A stretch of DNA of 64,000 bases. Origin: Xenopus tropicalis (lineage: Eukaryota; Chordata; Amphibia; Anura; Pipidae). The stretch is taken from assembly GCF_000004195.4 (NCBI RefSeq), contig NC_030679.2:35515712-35579711 (forward strand), in the 5' to 3' direction. Position numbers and translations under genes: made by a program. Below are positions 11,761-22,322 of this stretch, piece by piece. The stretch's first letter is position 1, and each line of letters begins with the position of its first letter. Under the pieces are notes generated by a model. The model did not search any database. It saw nothing but the letters and a program-made list of their open reading frames with translations, and was not told where the DNA came from.

Positions 11761-12378
11761 CTATCTCCCATAACCCTGTATTCCCTCACTTGCTAAGAAT
11801 CCATCCAGCCCGTTCTTAAAGCTATATAATGTATCAGCCAGCACGACTGATTCGGGGAGGGAATTCCACAACTTCACAACTCTCACAGTAAAAAATCCTT
11901 TCCGAATATTTGAATGGAACCTCCCTTCTTCTAAATGGAATGGGTGCCCTCTTGTCTGTTGGAAGGACCTACTGGTAAATAAAGCATTAGAGAGGTTATT
12001 ATATGATCCCCTTATATATTTATACATAGTTATCATGTCACCTCTTAAGCGCCTCTTCCCCAGTGTAAACAGACCCAACTTGGCCAGTCTTTCTTCATAA
12101 CTGAGACTTTCCATACCCTTTACCAGCTTAGTTGCCCTTCTCTGGACCCTCTCTAACTCAATCATGTCCCGTTTGAGCACTGGAGACCAGAACTGAACAG
12201 CATATTCTAGATGGGGCCTTACCAGCGCTCTGTAAAGGGGAAGAATAACCCCCTCCTCCCGTGAATCTATACCCCTTTTAATACAGCTCAAAACCTTGTT
12301 TGCCCTTGCAGCTGCTGCCTGGCATTGCTTGCTACTGTCAAGTTTATAATCTAGAAGGACTCCAAGGTCCTTCTCCAT
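11761..12378 (-). pseudogene. LINE RT thumb and C-terminal domain
   Basis: A 205-codon open stretch continuing the LINE protein after the frameshift. It starts at the conserved MEKDLGV block, contains RPHLEYAVQFWSPVLK and RRLRGDMITMYKY, and ends at a natural stop. Most of the frame is intact, so the copy is fairly young, but it is disconnected from motif C and cannot make a full enzyme. Confidence 0.85.
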
Positions 12379-12389
12379 TATGGATTTGC

Positions 12390-12800
12390 CTAGTGCAGTC
12401 CCATTAAGGGTATAAGTGACTGCATATTTTTACATCCCAGGTGCATGACCTTACATTTATCCATATTTAATCTCATCTGCCACTTAGCCGCCCAGATTGC
12501 CAGTTGGTCAAGATCCTGCTGCAAGGATGCCACATCCTGGATAGAATTGACTGGTCTGCAGAGTTTTGTGTCATCTGCAAACACTGATACATTACTCATA
12601 ATACCCTCCCCTAAGTCATTTATGAACAAATTAAACAAAAGTGGACCCAGTACAGAACCCTGAGGGACCCCACTGAGAACCTTACTCCAAGTAGAGAATG
12701 TACCATTAACAACCACCCTCTGTACCCAATCCTGTAGCCAGTTTTCTATCCATTTGCAAACGACTTCACTAAGACCAGTAGACCTTGCTTCTGTGAAGTT
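12390..12800 (-). pseudogene. LINE RT palm fragment
   Basis: Encodes the second half of the RT palm: a WIENWLQDWVQRVVVNGT block, then GVPQGSVLGPLLFNLFINDL and an intact motif C, FADDTKLC. A single-base frameshift near the A-run around 12427-12433 separates it from the C-terminal frame. The N-terminal RT and endonuclease are absent. Confidence 0.85.
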
Positions 12801-12834
12801 TTAGAAGTTACATAGAAGCTTGAATCCAAGTTAA

Positions 12835-12965
12835 TTTCAGTAACCCTGTATTTTCTTACTTGCTAAAAAGCCATCCAACTATTTCTTGAAGCTATCTAAT
12901 ATATCTGTCAGTACAACTGATTCAGGGACACAGCTCTTACTGTAAAAATAAAAACCTTTCCACGC
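12835..12965 (-). mobile_element. Older LINE L2/CR1 fragment
   Basis: A diverged second copy of the same C-terminal region found at 11780-11900 (shared taaccctgtatt, cttacttgcta, gccatccaac, gtacaactgattc words). It lies next to the 5' edge of the younger LINE. The coding frame is decayed. Confidence 0.7.
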
Positions 12966-13140
12966 CATAGAGATAACACTTCTTATTTTGTAATCTCAGA
13001 AAAAGCAGCTAGGTCCAAATCAATGTTTAACCATTTCAGTTGCAGACTATCTAATTTAAAAATCCAAAACTCTCCCTCTGTCTGTTTTACTGTATAATGA
13101 GGTGGGACCTATTTTACCAGCTCTAATATTGTGGATATGT

Positions 13141-13500
13141 TCACCAATGCCATGTTTTATTCATTCCTAGGGGATTTTTAAACCCATTTGATAAAACTGC
13201 CCCTAAGAGTTTGACATCCAAGTAGTTTTTGTTCCATATTCTGCTGAACGTAAAATTTAACTCATTATTGTTTACAGAACCAATAAAATTTTCTGCACTC
13301 TTTATGTCTCCTTTCCAAATATACAGCAGATCATCTATATAGCATATGTAGAAGATGATGTTGTCTCTATATCTGTTGTTGGTCCACACATATGGATCTT
13401 TCCAACACACCATATAGATATTTGAATATGATGGAGTGAAATTACTGCCCATTGCAGTGCCTCTTAACTGTAAATAAAATAAGTCATCAAACTAATCAAA
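13141..13500 (-). pseudogene. PLE reverse transcriptase fragment
   Basis: In the minus frame, FDDLFYLQLRGTAMGSNFTPSYSN is followed by a motif C region with YIDDLLYIWKG. The AMGS-APxxAN and YIDD signatures together are typical of Penelope-like RTs rather than of L1/L2 LINEs. The rest of the palm upstream is too short for an intact enzyme and includes stops. Confidence 0.85.
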
Positions 13501-13741
13501 GAATCCTGCAATGCAACAGGAAGTTCACTTTTAACTCTTAACTTATTACATATAGCTGCTATGCCTATTTCATGTGGGAAATGACGCAGGTGACCCATAA
13601 AAAAAAACCCTCTTATTAATATTACTTGACTAATTTAATAGATCAGAGGATTGCTTTTTTCACTATATTTTGTAAATAAATATAATCAAACTAATAATCT
13701 GAAAGATCACTAGTTAATAAATCAATCCCAGAGATTATAGG

Positions 13742-14009
13742 TAGTGATGAAAACAGCGAAAATGTCGCCTGCGACTATTCTTTTGTCGCCCGCGGCTATT
13801 ATTTTGTTGCACGGTTATTCTTTTGTCGCCCGCGGCTATTCTTTTGACACCCGCGACTATTCTTTTTTGACACTGGCGACAATTTTTGGACGTGCAGCGA
13901 ATTTTTCCACTGCAAATTTTTTCATCCGTTTCACGAAACAATCCGCCAATGGCGAAACGCGAAAATTCGCCGCGAATCCGTGCCTGGCGAAACATTTCAC
14001 CCATCACTA
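13742..14009. mobile_element. hAT-type MITE (TAGTGATG family) inside the PLE
   Basis: A 268-bp copy with TAGTGATGAAAAC and ACCCATCACTA termini. The flanks ATTATAGG and ATTATAAG match at 7 of 8 positions, fitting an 8-bp target duplication. It contains several diverged copies of a tcgcccgcggctattctttt motif that is expanded in the copy at 24971. Confidence 0.85.
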
Positions 14010-14169
14010 ATTATAAGCCTACCCAGTGGATTGACTCAACTTTTATGAATTTTTGGCAAGTAGTAGTAAATTGCTATGGGTTACTCCTATAAAATAATTA
14101 CATTTGTGGTTACTTTTCAGTTGTTTCTTCCGTGGTTTTTAAAATACAATATCTGTTTACAGTTAATCC

Positions 14170-14770
14170 CTAGATAAACTTCTGTAAGTCTATAAAAATG
14201 TCAAATTTATTGGGACTGCTGCTTAGAGAAAATTTGTATCCCTTGTTCAACATTTTATTCACATCAGTTGTAAATACCCTATTAGATAAGTTGAAAATGT
14301 GGCTAGTTGTATTCTTTAAGAGTATTTTCTTTTGAGTTTTCCTCCCTGCTCTCGTCCTTCTAATGGTTCCCACCTTCTCTGATGCCCCTGGGAACTGGAT
14401 GGGTGTGAAAGTTCCTTGTATTAGGGATCTTAACAGAACCATCCCCAATGCTGTTACTTGTATTAGGGGTATAATCTCCATTAATCATTAGGCATTGTAT
14501 GTCTCCTGTCCTTTTATACACAAAGGGTCTTTTCCTATTCCCATCCTATTCTTTTTGGTGGAATTAACCCTGTGGTGATGAAGAATAAGGATTGGAATTT
14601 AAGTCATATGATTTTTACTTGTTAAGATGTTTTTAGAGCATGTCATTAGCATAATCGCTTATATCCCTAATTAGTTTTCTCTTTTTACGCTGGATGAGGT
14701 CCCTCTCAAAATTATCACAACATAGCATGATGTTATCATTGAGTTTTCAACACTCGTCATTATGGTTATA
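14170..14770 (-). pseudogene. PLE N-terminal coding remnants
   Basis: A minus-strand frame with NLSNRVFTTDVNKMLNKGYKF, resembling the 'NLS...L...LL.KGL.F' segment that precedes the RT in PLE proteins. It is preceded by a second piece at about 14660-14765 reading ERDLIQRKKRKLIRDISDYA. The frame stops after DLQKFI where the family continues. The assignment is by recognisable pattern only. Confidence 0.7.
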
Positions 14771-14954
14771 TTTAGTCAGTTTACTTTGAACTTTATTAGT
14801 TATGATCGGGTTGTTGTGCCTATAAAGTATTTAATTATCAATTGTATCAATTTGAGAGACCATTCACCTACATATTATCCCACTCTTCTAAAAACTCATT
14901 GTCATTATTAGGCAAATTAGGTCTTCTTTGGATTATTTCTATTATTTTAATAAT

Positions 14955-15008
14955 GCCCTTAAAAAATCCTTTAAAATGCATTTCCGCAATAAAGGATTTT
15001 TTAAGGGC
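14955..15008. repeat. Perfect 19-bp inverted repeat at the PLE 5' part
   Basis: The arms GCCCTTAAAAAATCCTTTA (14955-14973) and its exact complement (14990-15008) flank a 16-base loop. The position next to the upstream edge of the PLE suggests a terminal structure, but its role is unknown. Confidence 0.9.
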
Positions 15009-15010
15009 AA

Positions 15011-16138
15011 GGCCCGTATGTAGCTCTTGAGTGCTGTTGCTATTTGCTTGTTTGGAATCTGTGGGGAGGGTGCCGATCCCTCTCTAGCATTGTGCACCGA
15101 GAGGTGAGTTTTCGTTGAAGGGCTGAGGGAGTGCGGGTTTGGATTCGTTGCTTACCTTATTTATCAACAATGAACACCATCTGCTGATTATTTGCCCCAT
15201 TGTCAGCACTGTATCATATACTTGGGAAAAAGAAAAGTACAACACATCTACTACAACCCCTAAAACCATGCTAATTACTACTTATTGTGCCATTCTCCAG
15301 AGCATACTTGCATTACTTGCCCACCACACACCGCAAACTTGCAGGCCTATTACTGCCTGGTGCTCATAATCCTTACTGGAATGATATCAGCCTAAGAAAA
15401 TCAGAAAAAGTGGCTCGCAAATTATTTATGACCTTTATATAAAGAAATTGGCAATTCATTATATTACTATAAACTAATTAATCTTATAACAAAAAGACTA
15501 TGGATATACTGTAATTTCATATAATGATGTTCCTCTGGTTCTGCCTTCCATCCAGTAGCATAAAGCCTCCCCTGCGCTGGGATTCCTGCCTCCCTACAGC
15601 AACACAGGGAGATGCAAATAATACAAATGCATTAAAGAGGTACTGAAAATAAAAGATAGTGCCAATGATACCTGGGTTCTGATTCACTTAAACAGGGCAG
15701 ATGCACCAACTACACTATTTATTGATACATATTTTTTGGCAGGTAACATTCCCTAATGCTGAATAGCTACAGTAAGTAGCCTGAGCGGCATGCAAAGTGG
15801 TACATTTCAGCCTACGGCATACAAAGGTGATTTAGGGTAATGGCACACTGGCTGGAAACTCATTATTCCCCCTGCCTATCCCACAGATCCTGGACAGGGA
15901 GCAGGCCTGAAGTCATGTGGATCACAAGGGCTTGTACATTTAATATATTAAGATTATGGTCACACCAGTGGTCAATCACCTTTAGCAGAATGAAGCACAG
16001 GAGCCCCTTCCCTCCCCTCAATATTCACCATATGGATTCAAGAAAAACACAGAGACATGTCTATGGGAAACCTGTTGGTGGGCACAGGATTTATTCAAAT
16101 TAAAATCTGATTGGGGGTTGGGCATTCCTAAAAGCCAA
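15011..16138. other. Intergenic DNA downstream of the minus-strand gene
   Basis: Nothing recognised apart from a minus-strand AATAAA around 16088-16094, which lies about 340 bp past the predicted stop codon of the gene at 16432-20714 and could serve as its polyadenylation signal. Confidence 0.4.
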
Positions 16139-16245
16139 TGATACAGAGGAAGGCGAAAAACCCCAGTGCTCAGCCAATTTGCCCTGAAGGTAAAAATTCC
16201 TTCCTGACTCCTAGAAACGGCAGTCGGTTTTACACCCTGGATCAT
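16139..16245 (-). mobile_element. L2/CR1 3' UTR fragment
   Basis: Matches 11592-11695 in the 3' UTR of the minus-strand LINE: shared cagaggaaggc, aaaaccccag, aattccttcctgactcc and ggcaatcgg-like words. It is a diverged, non-coding remnant within the predicted 3' UTR of the neighbouring gene. Confidence 0.75.
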
Positions 16246-16431
16246 GGCTTTATATGTTCTGTGTGTAAAGGGGTGGGTGTGTGGTTTGGGCCTTTTGTAC
16301 TGGGGTGGGGGGGTATGGGCTTATGCAGTGGAATAGGTGGGCTGGGGCTTGTATAGCTGTGTATCGGCATTTGTGTATTGGGGTGGGGCAGGAGGGCGGG
16401 CATGTGGGCAGTGGGGAGGGCTGAAATTGAA

Positions 16432-19400
16432 TCAGGGAGCAGGTTGAGGATGATGGCAGCAGGCATCCCTCATGAATCTTCTGGTGGAGTGCTGAAAATA
16501 AAAGAAAAAATGTTTAGAAATCGTTGCAATGTAAGTAAATTACAGACATACTTATCATATAAAAGGCTGAGTTTAGAGAATTTGAGCTATCTTTTATTCT
16601 TCATCCAATCACCCTCTGCCAGTCTAGTTTCTAGTGGTGATACCCATTTTCAAAGGACAATATCTAAGCTAGCACTACAGCGGTCCTATGGAAGTTACCT
16701 ATCTACCCCCACATTGGCCTACTAGAGAATCAATAGTTATATCTGTAGATATGGCCAGATCTTTACTCTAAATCAGCCACCTAGTACAACCTAAAGATTC
16801 ATCATGAACATGGTGCATTTGCAATTAAAAGAGATTACGAGTAAATAGATATATTACCCAAATCCTCTGGAACCTCCTTCTGACGGCATTCCTAAGCCGT
16901 ATATGCAGGGCAGGTCTTTCTACCGCTGCAGCAGGAGATTCCATTTCCCTGCTCTCTGCCTCCTCTGCAGTGGGAGGTTTGTTGCTGCTGGTTACTTCCT
17001 CCTCTTCTACGGCAGTAGGTGTCTCTTCCTGGTCTGCAGTGGGAGGTTCTTCACCAATGGTTTTTGCCTCCTCTGCAGCAGGAGGCATCTCTTCCCGGTC
17101 TTCAATGGGTGGTTCTTCACCAATGGTTTTTGCCTCCTCTGCAACAGGAGGCATCTCTTCCCGGTCTTCAATGGGTAGTTCTTCACCAATGTTTTTTGCC
17201 TCCTCTGCAGTAGGAGGCATCTCTTCCGGGTCTTCAATGGGTGGTTCTTCACCAATGGTTTTTGCCTCCTCTGCAGCAGGAGGCGTCTCATCCCGGGTCA
17301 GTGCCTCATCTGCAGCAGGAGGGGTCTCCTCTCGGGTCACACACTCTGGAGCAGGAGGCTTTTGCTGGATGTCTTCCTCATCCTTGGCAGCAGGAGGCTG
17401 CTCCTGAAGGTCACTGATTCTGAAGAGATGAACATTTTTTTAAATGAGTCAGTATTGTAATTTGCTTCAATAATACGTACTGTGGTTGTGTTCCTATATC
17501 CCCCCAAAATATGAACCTCTGAGGGGGCTGGGTAACCAGTGACTTCTAGTAAGGTTTCTGCATGAATCTGTCTTTTTTCCCAATTGTGCTCTATGATATT
17601 ATTATTCCTAGTAGAGTTGGCAAAATTCTAAAGCTCTGACTGGCTGCTTGCTTTGTCATTATGGAACTTCTGTGGTCTGACTGGCTACAGGTTATATGTC
17701 AGTAACTGGAATGGGAAGTGTAATTTGCAAAATACATACCCAGCAGCTTCTTTCAGTTGTTCTTCCTTCTCCCAGATCTTCATTTTTATCTCCTCAAGCT
17801 TTGATGTTACAGCCTGTGAGCGTGGGGGAGGCACAAGGATAGGAGCAAAGGGGAAAGAAAAGAGACAGTTATGATTATGCCTGTATAGATGGTGCCAATA
17901 GTTCTTTTATACAGTAAGGGTGTGGAAATCCCTGCCGGGTAATGTTGTGGTGGCAGATTCTATTAATGACATTAATATTGGCACAAACACACAATTCAGA
18001 GATTTATGGTACCTATAGTCAATAAATACTCAAGACTGCATCAGGGACAGTGATCAGGGAACTTACTTGATGGAGTTCGACAAATGCCCTGTACTGGTTC
18101 TTCAGCACTTGTCCTTCTGGAGTTATCTGTGGAAGTAGAGAGTCAATGTTAAGCACTGCTTTGTACCAATATACCTATGTGGCCCCTTGTAACAAAACTC
18201 TGTGCATAACCCCCTAATGCACTGTACCAGTTGCTAAGAGTTATGTTGCTATGGCACTTAGGTGGGTGACTTTAGAATCCCCCCACGGGAGCAAGAGATA
18301 ATAACTTCTTCTATAATAATAATAATAATAATAATAATGGTACTTACGTATGGCAGAGACTCCAGGGTATACAGGACACGATATGTCACTGCTAGACTTT
18401 CCAGTTGTTCCTGTACCATAAAAGAAAGTAGTAATGTGAAAAAGGAATCTAGGAATCTATACAGTTAATAGCTATCAAAGCAGCATCCAATGTTATTGCC
18501 TGGGCCTTGTGCCATATCATTATGTGGAGCAAATATCCAGCAATAAAATATACTGGGACAAGAGCTGGCAATCTAATATAATTTATTCCATATTTATTTC
18601 AACATATATTTTGGATTACTTACCAGATATTGGTTCATCAGCCCGTACTGGGCAATGTTGTCATCCCAACAAATGCTGCAGTCCATGGCGTACCAGTACA
18701 GAAAATGGTCTCTGCAAAAGAATCCCATTGAGCATTAATAAAATGTTCTGCCATTGCATTTTATTTCTACTATAGATGCACCTATAGCAGGTACAGTGTG
18801 ATGCCCAACACAAAAGGTCCCATAATGCATTGCAGTGAGCAGATGTTTGGGCGCTGCTTATCCTATATAATCAGGTTTGAGTTATTCCTAATTTCGCAAT
18901 ATTTTTGGCAAACAGCTAGTTTGCACTTTATTCAGATACACAAGGCAGAGTAACCCTTTACTTACCCCATGCCCATATCAAGCATTAAATACCCTGTGCT
19001 TGTCAGTGCTGCATTCTGCATCTTGCACTGGATTCTGAATCTGGCGCAAGGCTAAGACCAATCGCTAAGTGCATGGGCCCTAAGGGATGCAATTTTTCAC
19101 CCTTATTGCTCTTGCACTTACCCCCTGTGACTGTGACAATGGCAAATGATTCCCAACATTTGATAAGAACATTTTTGTTCTACTTACAAGTTGTCAACCA
19201 CACCAGAATGGACTCTGTAGTGGTGTTCTGCAAAGAAAAACACATTTCCATGAAACAGCAAAAAGGGAAAAGGAATTCACATTTAATAAACTAACCCTGC
19301 CACCTTTGCCAATTACAATCACCATGTCGGGACTTTCCCCATCTCTTATATTTTGGCCAAAAGTACCATATTCTGTTGTGCTGGAGATTGTGGAAGACAG

Positions 19401-20714
19401 AAAGTCTAAAATACCAGGGACAATGAAAGATTTTTAACCCCCTGAAACCATAATTGTTACTTTGTACTCTAGCAACGTGTCTAATCTTGCATGCCAGCCC
19501 ATTCCCTTGGTCCCAGGTATCCCTTCTACTAACCCAAGCTGGGTACATGGGCAGCCAGGTACCAAGTAAGGGGCTTGTATGAATAAAGCTGCAGCAAAAT
19601 AAAGCTGCTAAATATAAATGGCAATACTGGGAGTGACACTTTCTTATTTTGGGAAAAGGCTGTAAAGCAGAACTGATGATTAATATAGGATTTTACCATA
19701 ATAGGAAACCATGGCATCAAAGTTGGTGTCTTCTTCCCTGAACTCCTCCAGAGCCTGTAAGTGAAAGAAAAGAGCATTATGGACACAGTACTAAATGGAT
19801 CTAAATTCTGCTCACAGTCAGTCAGGCTTTGAGGATAAAAGTGACAGAAAGAGGTTGAGGATCTCTATAGCACATATCTGTATAGCGCCTCTCTCCTTCT
19901 GCCACCTCCCCTAGTGACAAGGGCCCTGCCTGATACACACGGAGCAGAATGCTCTATTTGCACAGAGGCAAATGCTATGGCAGCTCCCACCTAAATGTAT
20001 GAACGGAAACCATGAGAGAAGTAGGATGCTGAACAGACAGAGGTGGATAAGGAGAGGGTATATAGAAGAGTGAAAGGGAAATATCAGTTTAGATGAGAGT
20101 GTATATTTTACAATTTCTCTTTTGTGGAATTACAGAGGAAACTGAGGCATTACCGGAAGAATCGGCCTCCTGCTGATGCTGTAACAACCTAAAGGCAGAC
20201 AAATGGGCATTATATTAGGAAGGAGAAGTTGCAAAACTTTGACATGAATGATAATAGACACAGGTATTTACTTATCTATATTCTCCCATCTGCATTAATG
20301 CTTTTGAGAAAGGAGAATAAAGGGTACAAGAAGCTTGAGTCACTGGGGGTGCCAATTTGGTATGACTGTAATAATTTACCTGTTACCACAGGCTGACTAT
20401 GCTCCAGTCAACAGATGTTTTTTAGGGTGAGCTGCCATTTCCCAGCATTCCCTGCAGCTCTTCAGACTTGAGACATGTACAGTATGGATCTCTTCAGAAA
20501 AGTTCTGCACAGGAACCAAATGTGACTAAGGCACAGGGGATGCTGGGAAGCTGGTGACAGCCTGACCTGTAGAAAACTGGGCTGGTGCAATTTTGAAGAT
20601 GAGGCGAGCAGGCCTGGGAAAGGGATAAGCAAACTAACATATTGGCACCCCCCTCAATTGGTCTAGGACAAATTTGCTGTAATTACCTCTTAAAAAGTCT
20701 TCATTGGATGCCAT
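16432..20714 (-). CDS. Predicted 10-exon gene for a 355-residue acidic protein of unknown function
   Basis: I assembled this minus-strand gene from splice sites. The coding exons are 20714-20687, 20188-20154, 19754-19697, 19227-19188, 18711-18624, 18410-18348, 18126-18067, 17813-17740, 17419-16858 and 16491-16432. Every internal exon is flanked by AG and GT, most donors read GTAAGT or close to it, and all phases agree, giving 1065 coding bases plus a TGA. The start is AAAATGGCA, a good vertebrate context, 20 bases after a possible 5' UTR acceptor. Residues 1-125 look globular and aromatic-rich, with a YWYAMDCSICWDD stretch near residue 60. Residues 125-150 form a charged coiled-coil-like segment (KLEEIKMKIWEKEEQLKEA). 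The rest is acidic, proline-rich and repeated, ending with a basic tail (RRRFQR). I do not recognise the family. No signal peptide or membrane segment is visible. The last exon is the least certain: read-through of exon 9 would instead stop at 16825. Confidence 0.8.
17041..17305 (-). repeat. 66-bp coding minisatellite in exon 9
   Basis: Four tandem copies of a 66-bp unit, marked by ttcttcaccaatg at 17047, 17113, 17179 and 17245. The unit length is a multiple of three, so the array encodes a 22-residue repeat of the type EEAKTIGEEPPIEDREEMPP without breaking the frame. Diverged half-units continue on both sides (ETPPAAEEA, EEPPTADQEETP). Confidence 0.95.
17920..17992 (+). mobile_element. Small L2/CR1 fragment in an intron
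   Basis: Reads WKSLPGNVVVADSIND, matching the LINE C-terminal block WNALPRDVVMADSVNA at 8010-8065. It lies in the intron between exons 7 and 8 of the gene, on the opposite strand. Confidence 0.7.
18313..18339. repeat. (ATA)n microsatellite in an intron
   Basis: About nine copies of a 3-bp unit ending directly before the splice donor of exon 6 (minus strand), within 10 bases of GTAAGTACC. Confidence 0.9.
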
Positions 20715-21117
20715 TTTAGAATTTGAGGAAGCCCCTAAGATGTTATATGATGTTGGCCCACAGGGGCCGGCACAAGGCCGGGGTACCCCAAGGGGTCTTC
20801 CTCAGATGGTACTGGTTCTCCTCAACAGTTGTTCAGATAAAGATGTTATAAAATAAATTGAGGAGAAACCAGGAAAAAAAATCACTGAAGAAAAAAATCA
20901 CACTGAAGGTCGCACAAATCGCTCGTATCGCTCGTAAGTTTGCACACTGTAGCAATCTGTATAGAGAAGAGAATAAAAAGGACAAGTTAGCTTAAAGGAT
21001 AATACATTTAGCTCTTAATATTTTCTATAAAATTCAGAGAAAGACAGAGTACTTGTACTTATGTCAATAAATTGATCATTGATCTTACGCTGCAACTGAT
21101 AATGGTTAGTTGTATTA

Positions 21118-21354
21118 GGGCTGTGACAGACAGGGAGATTAGTCGCTGCGTTGCAAATCTCTTCCTGTTGCGGGCGACTAATCTCCCCGAAATGCCATTC
21201 CACTGGCTAGAATGTAAATCGCCGGAGGGATGGCATACGCAGAGCAGGGATTTGCTGAAGTTGCCTTGAGAGGAAATATCGGTGATTTTGGTGCCGCGTA
21301 TGCCATCCCACCGGCGATTTACATTGCAACTAATCTCCCTGTCTGTCACAGCCC
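21118..21354. mobile_element. Foldback MITE, PIF/Harbinger-like
   Basis: A 237-bp element with termini GGGCTGTGACAGACAGGGAG and its near complement CTCCCTGTCTGTCACAGCCC, flanked on both sides by TTA. A 3-bp TTA duplication is the PIF/Harbinger habit. The inside is made of further palindromes (ggcgactaatctcc, ccggcgatttacat) so nearly the whole element can fold. A sister copy is at 27280-27501. Confidence 0.85.
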
Positions 21355-21357
21355 TTA

Positions 21358-22322
21358 CACTGCAACTAAAAACAGCATTTCAAATTTGGTTGCTAGGGTC
21401 CCTGACCAGGCATTTGTGTAAAAGTCAGAATAAAGTATTAAAAGGAGATGGCTTGAACAGAAAGATAAGCATTAACAATAATTGGTTGATTTCAGTTGCC
21501 AGGTCTAATGACCCTAGCTACCAGATGGTATTTTATGTTCAATACTATGTTCCTAAATATTCAGATTTAGCAGACTAAAGGATAATTCAGGGATGTTTCC
21601 TCTTTCCTGGGCAAGTAACTTAGTGGAGCTAAATCACCCATTTGAGATTCAGCATTTTATCAGCTCCCCTAATTCTTACCCCAAATCTTACAATAACTGA
21701 CACTCAAGCCAGGATTACAAGAACATTAAATAGGCACAATGGCTCATTTACTAACATATATGCCTCAATGCAACCAATCAGCAGTTAGCTTTAACCAGTC
21801 CTCTAAAGGAGCATTGCAATGATTTAAGAACCATTGATTTAAATGTACTCCCTCCAAAAGTAAGAAATAGTAAATCAGGCCCTGTGTCCATCGTATGTGA
21901 AAGTGACTGTTGGAAACCACTGGGGGCAGAAAGGAAAAAATACACTTGGGCTCATTAACACTGGGCAAGATTGCACCTGGGCACCCAATCATTGACTAGA
22001 ATTATCAAAGCAAATATTTGATTGGTCATCATGGATTACTGCCCTGGTGCACATTTGCCCAGTGTTGATCAAAGCCCCCCCCCCCCCCAGCTGCAGGGCA
22101 GGGAGGTAAATAATCAGCCCCAAACCTAAAATGAGTAAGTGGCAACAAGGCTATGGGGCTGTATTACTGGGTAACTGTAAGGAGGAGCAATTAAACACTG
22201 TAGTATTCAATATTATCCCTACTATGTACCCTGCTGCCCCCCTCCCCACAGCTGAGTTATTATAAATGTTATTCTGTAAAAGGAGAAAGTATTGCTATTG
22301 TAGTCTTGTAACTGTAATTCCA
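21358..22322. other. Upstream region of the gene, nothing certain
   Basis: Non-coding. A cgcccccccccccc C-run lies near 22075-22088. The stretch 21955-22080 contains loosely inverted words (actgggcaagattgcacctggg / cctggtgcacatttgcccagt) and is probably another MITE, but the ends are unclear. Confidence 0.4.

Larger units (their letters stand above)
11481..12800 (-). mobile_element. 5'-truncated L2/CR1-clade LINE
   Basis: A minus-strand LINE copy. Its 3' end lies at 11481-11530 as an (ATGTTACT)n tail after a GTTGAACATGATGGAC / TTTTTTCAACC hairpin-like motif. It reaches 5' only to the RT palm, about 12800. A direct duplication of about 44 bp (ttgtactaagagctatctcc...) lies at 11707-11790 in the 3' UTR. 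It is a different subfamily from the copy at 5836-8285, judging by 3' UTR and protein differences. Confidence 0.9.
12965..15010 (-). mobile_element. Penelope-like element, decayed and split by a MITE
   Basis: Minus-strand remnants in the right order for a Penelope-like retroelement. N-terminal pieces lie at 14170-14770. RT palm motifs lie at 13141-13500. A C-terminal piece at about 12990-13065 reads EFWIFKLDSLQLKWLNID, the pattern that closes GIY-YIG-bearing PLE proteins. The GIY-YIG core itself is not visible. Internal stops and missing stretches show it is dead. A 268-bp hAT-type MITE (13742-14009) splits it. The 5' part carries a perfect 19-bp inverted repeat (14955-15008). Confidence 0.8.

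Noticed and set aside
16242..16466. 74-codon proline/histidine-rich minus-strand frame
   Set aside because: It lies in GT-rich low-complexity DNA in the predicted 3' UTR, out of phase with the last exon, with a stop upstream of its start.
16970..17407. 145-codon plus-strand serine/glycine-rich frame
   Set aside because: It is the antisense shadow of the 66-bp coding minisatellite in exon 9; the minus-strand reading is supported by splice phase.
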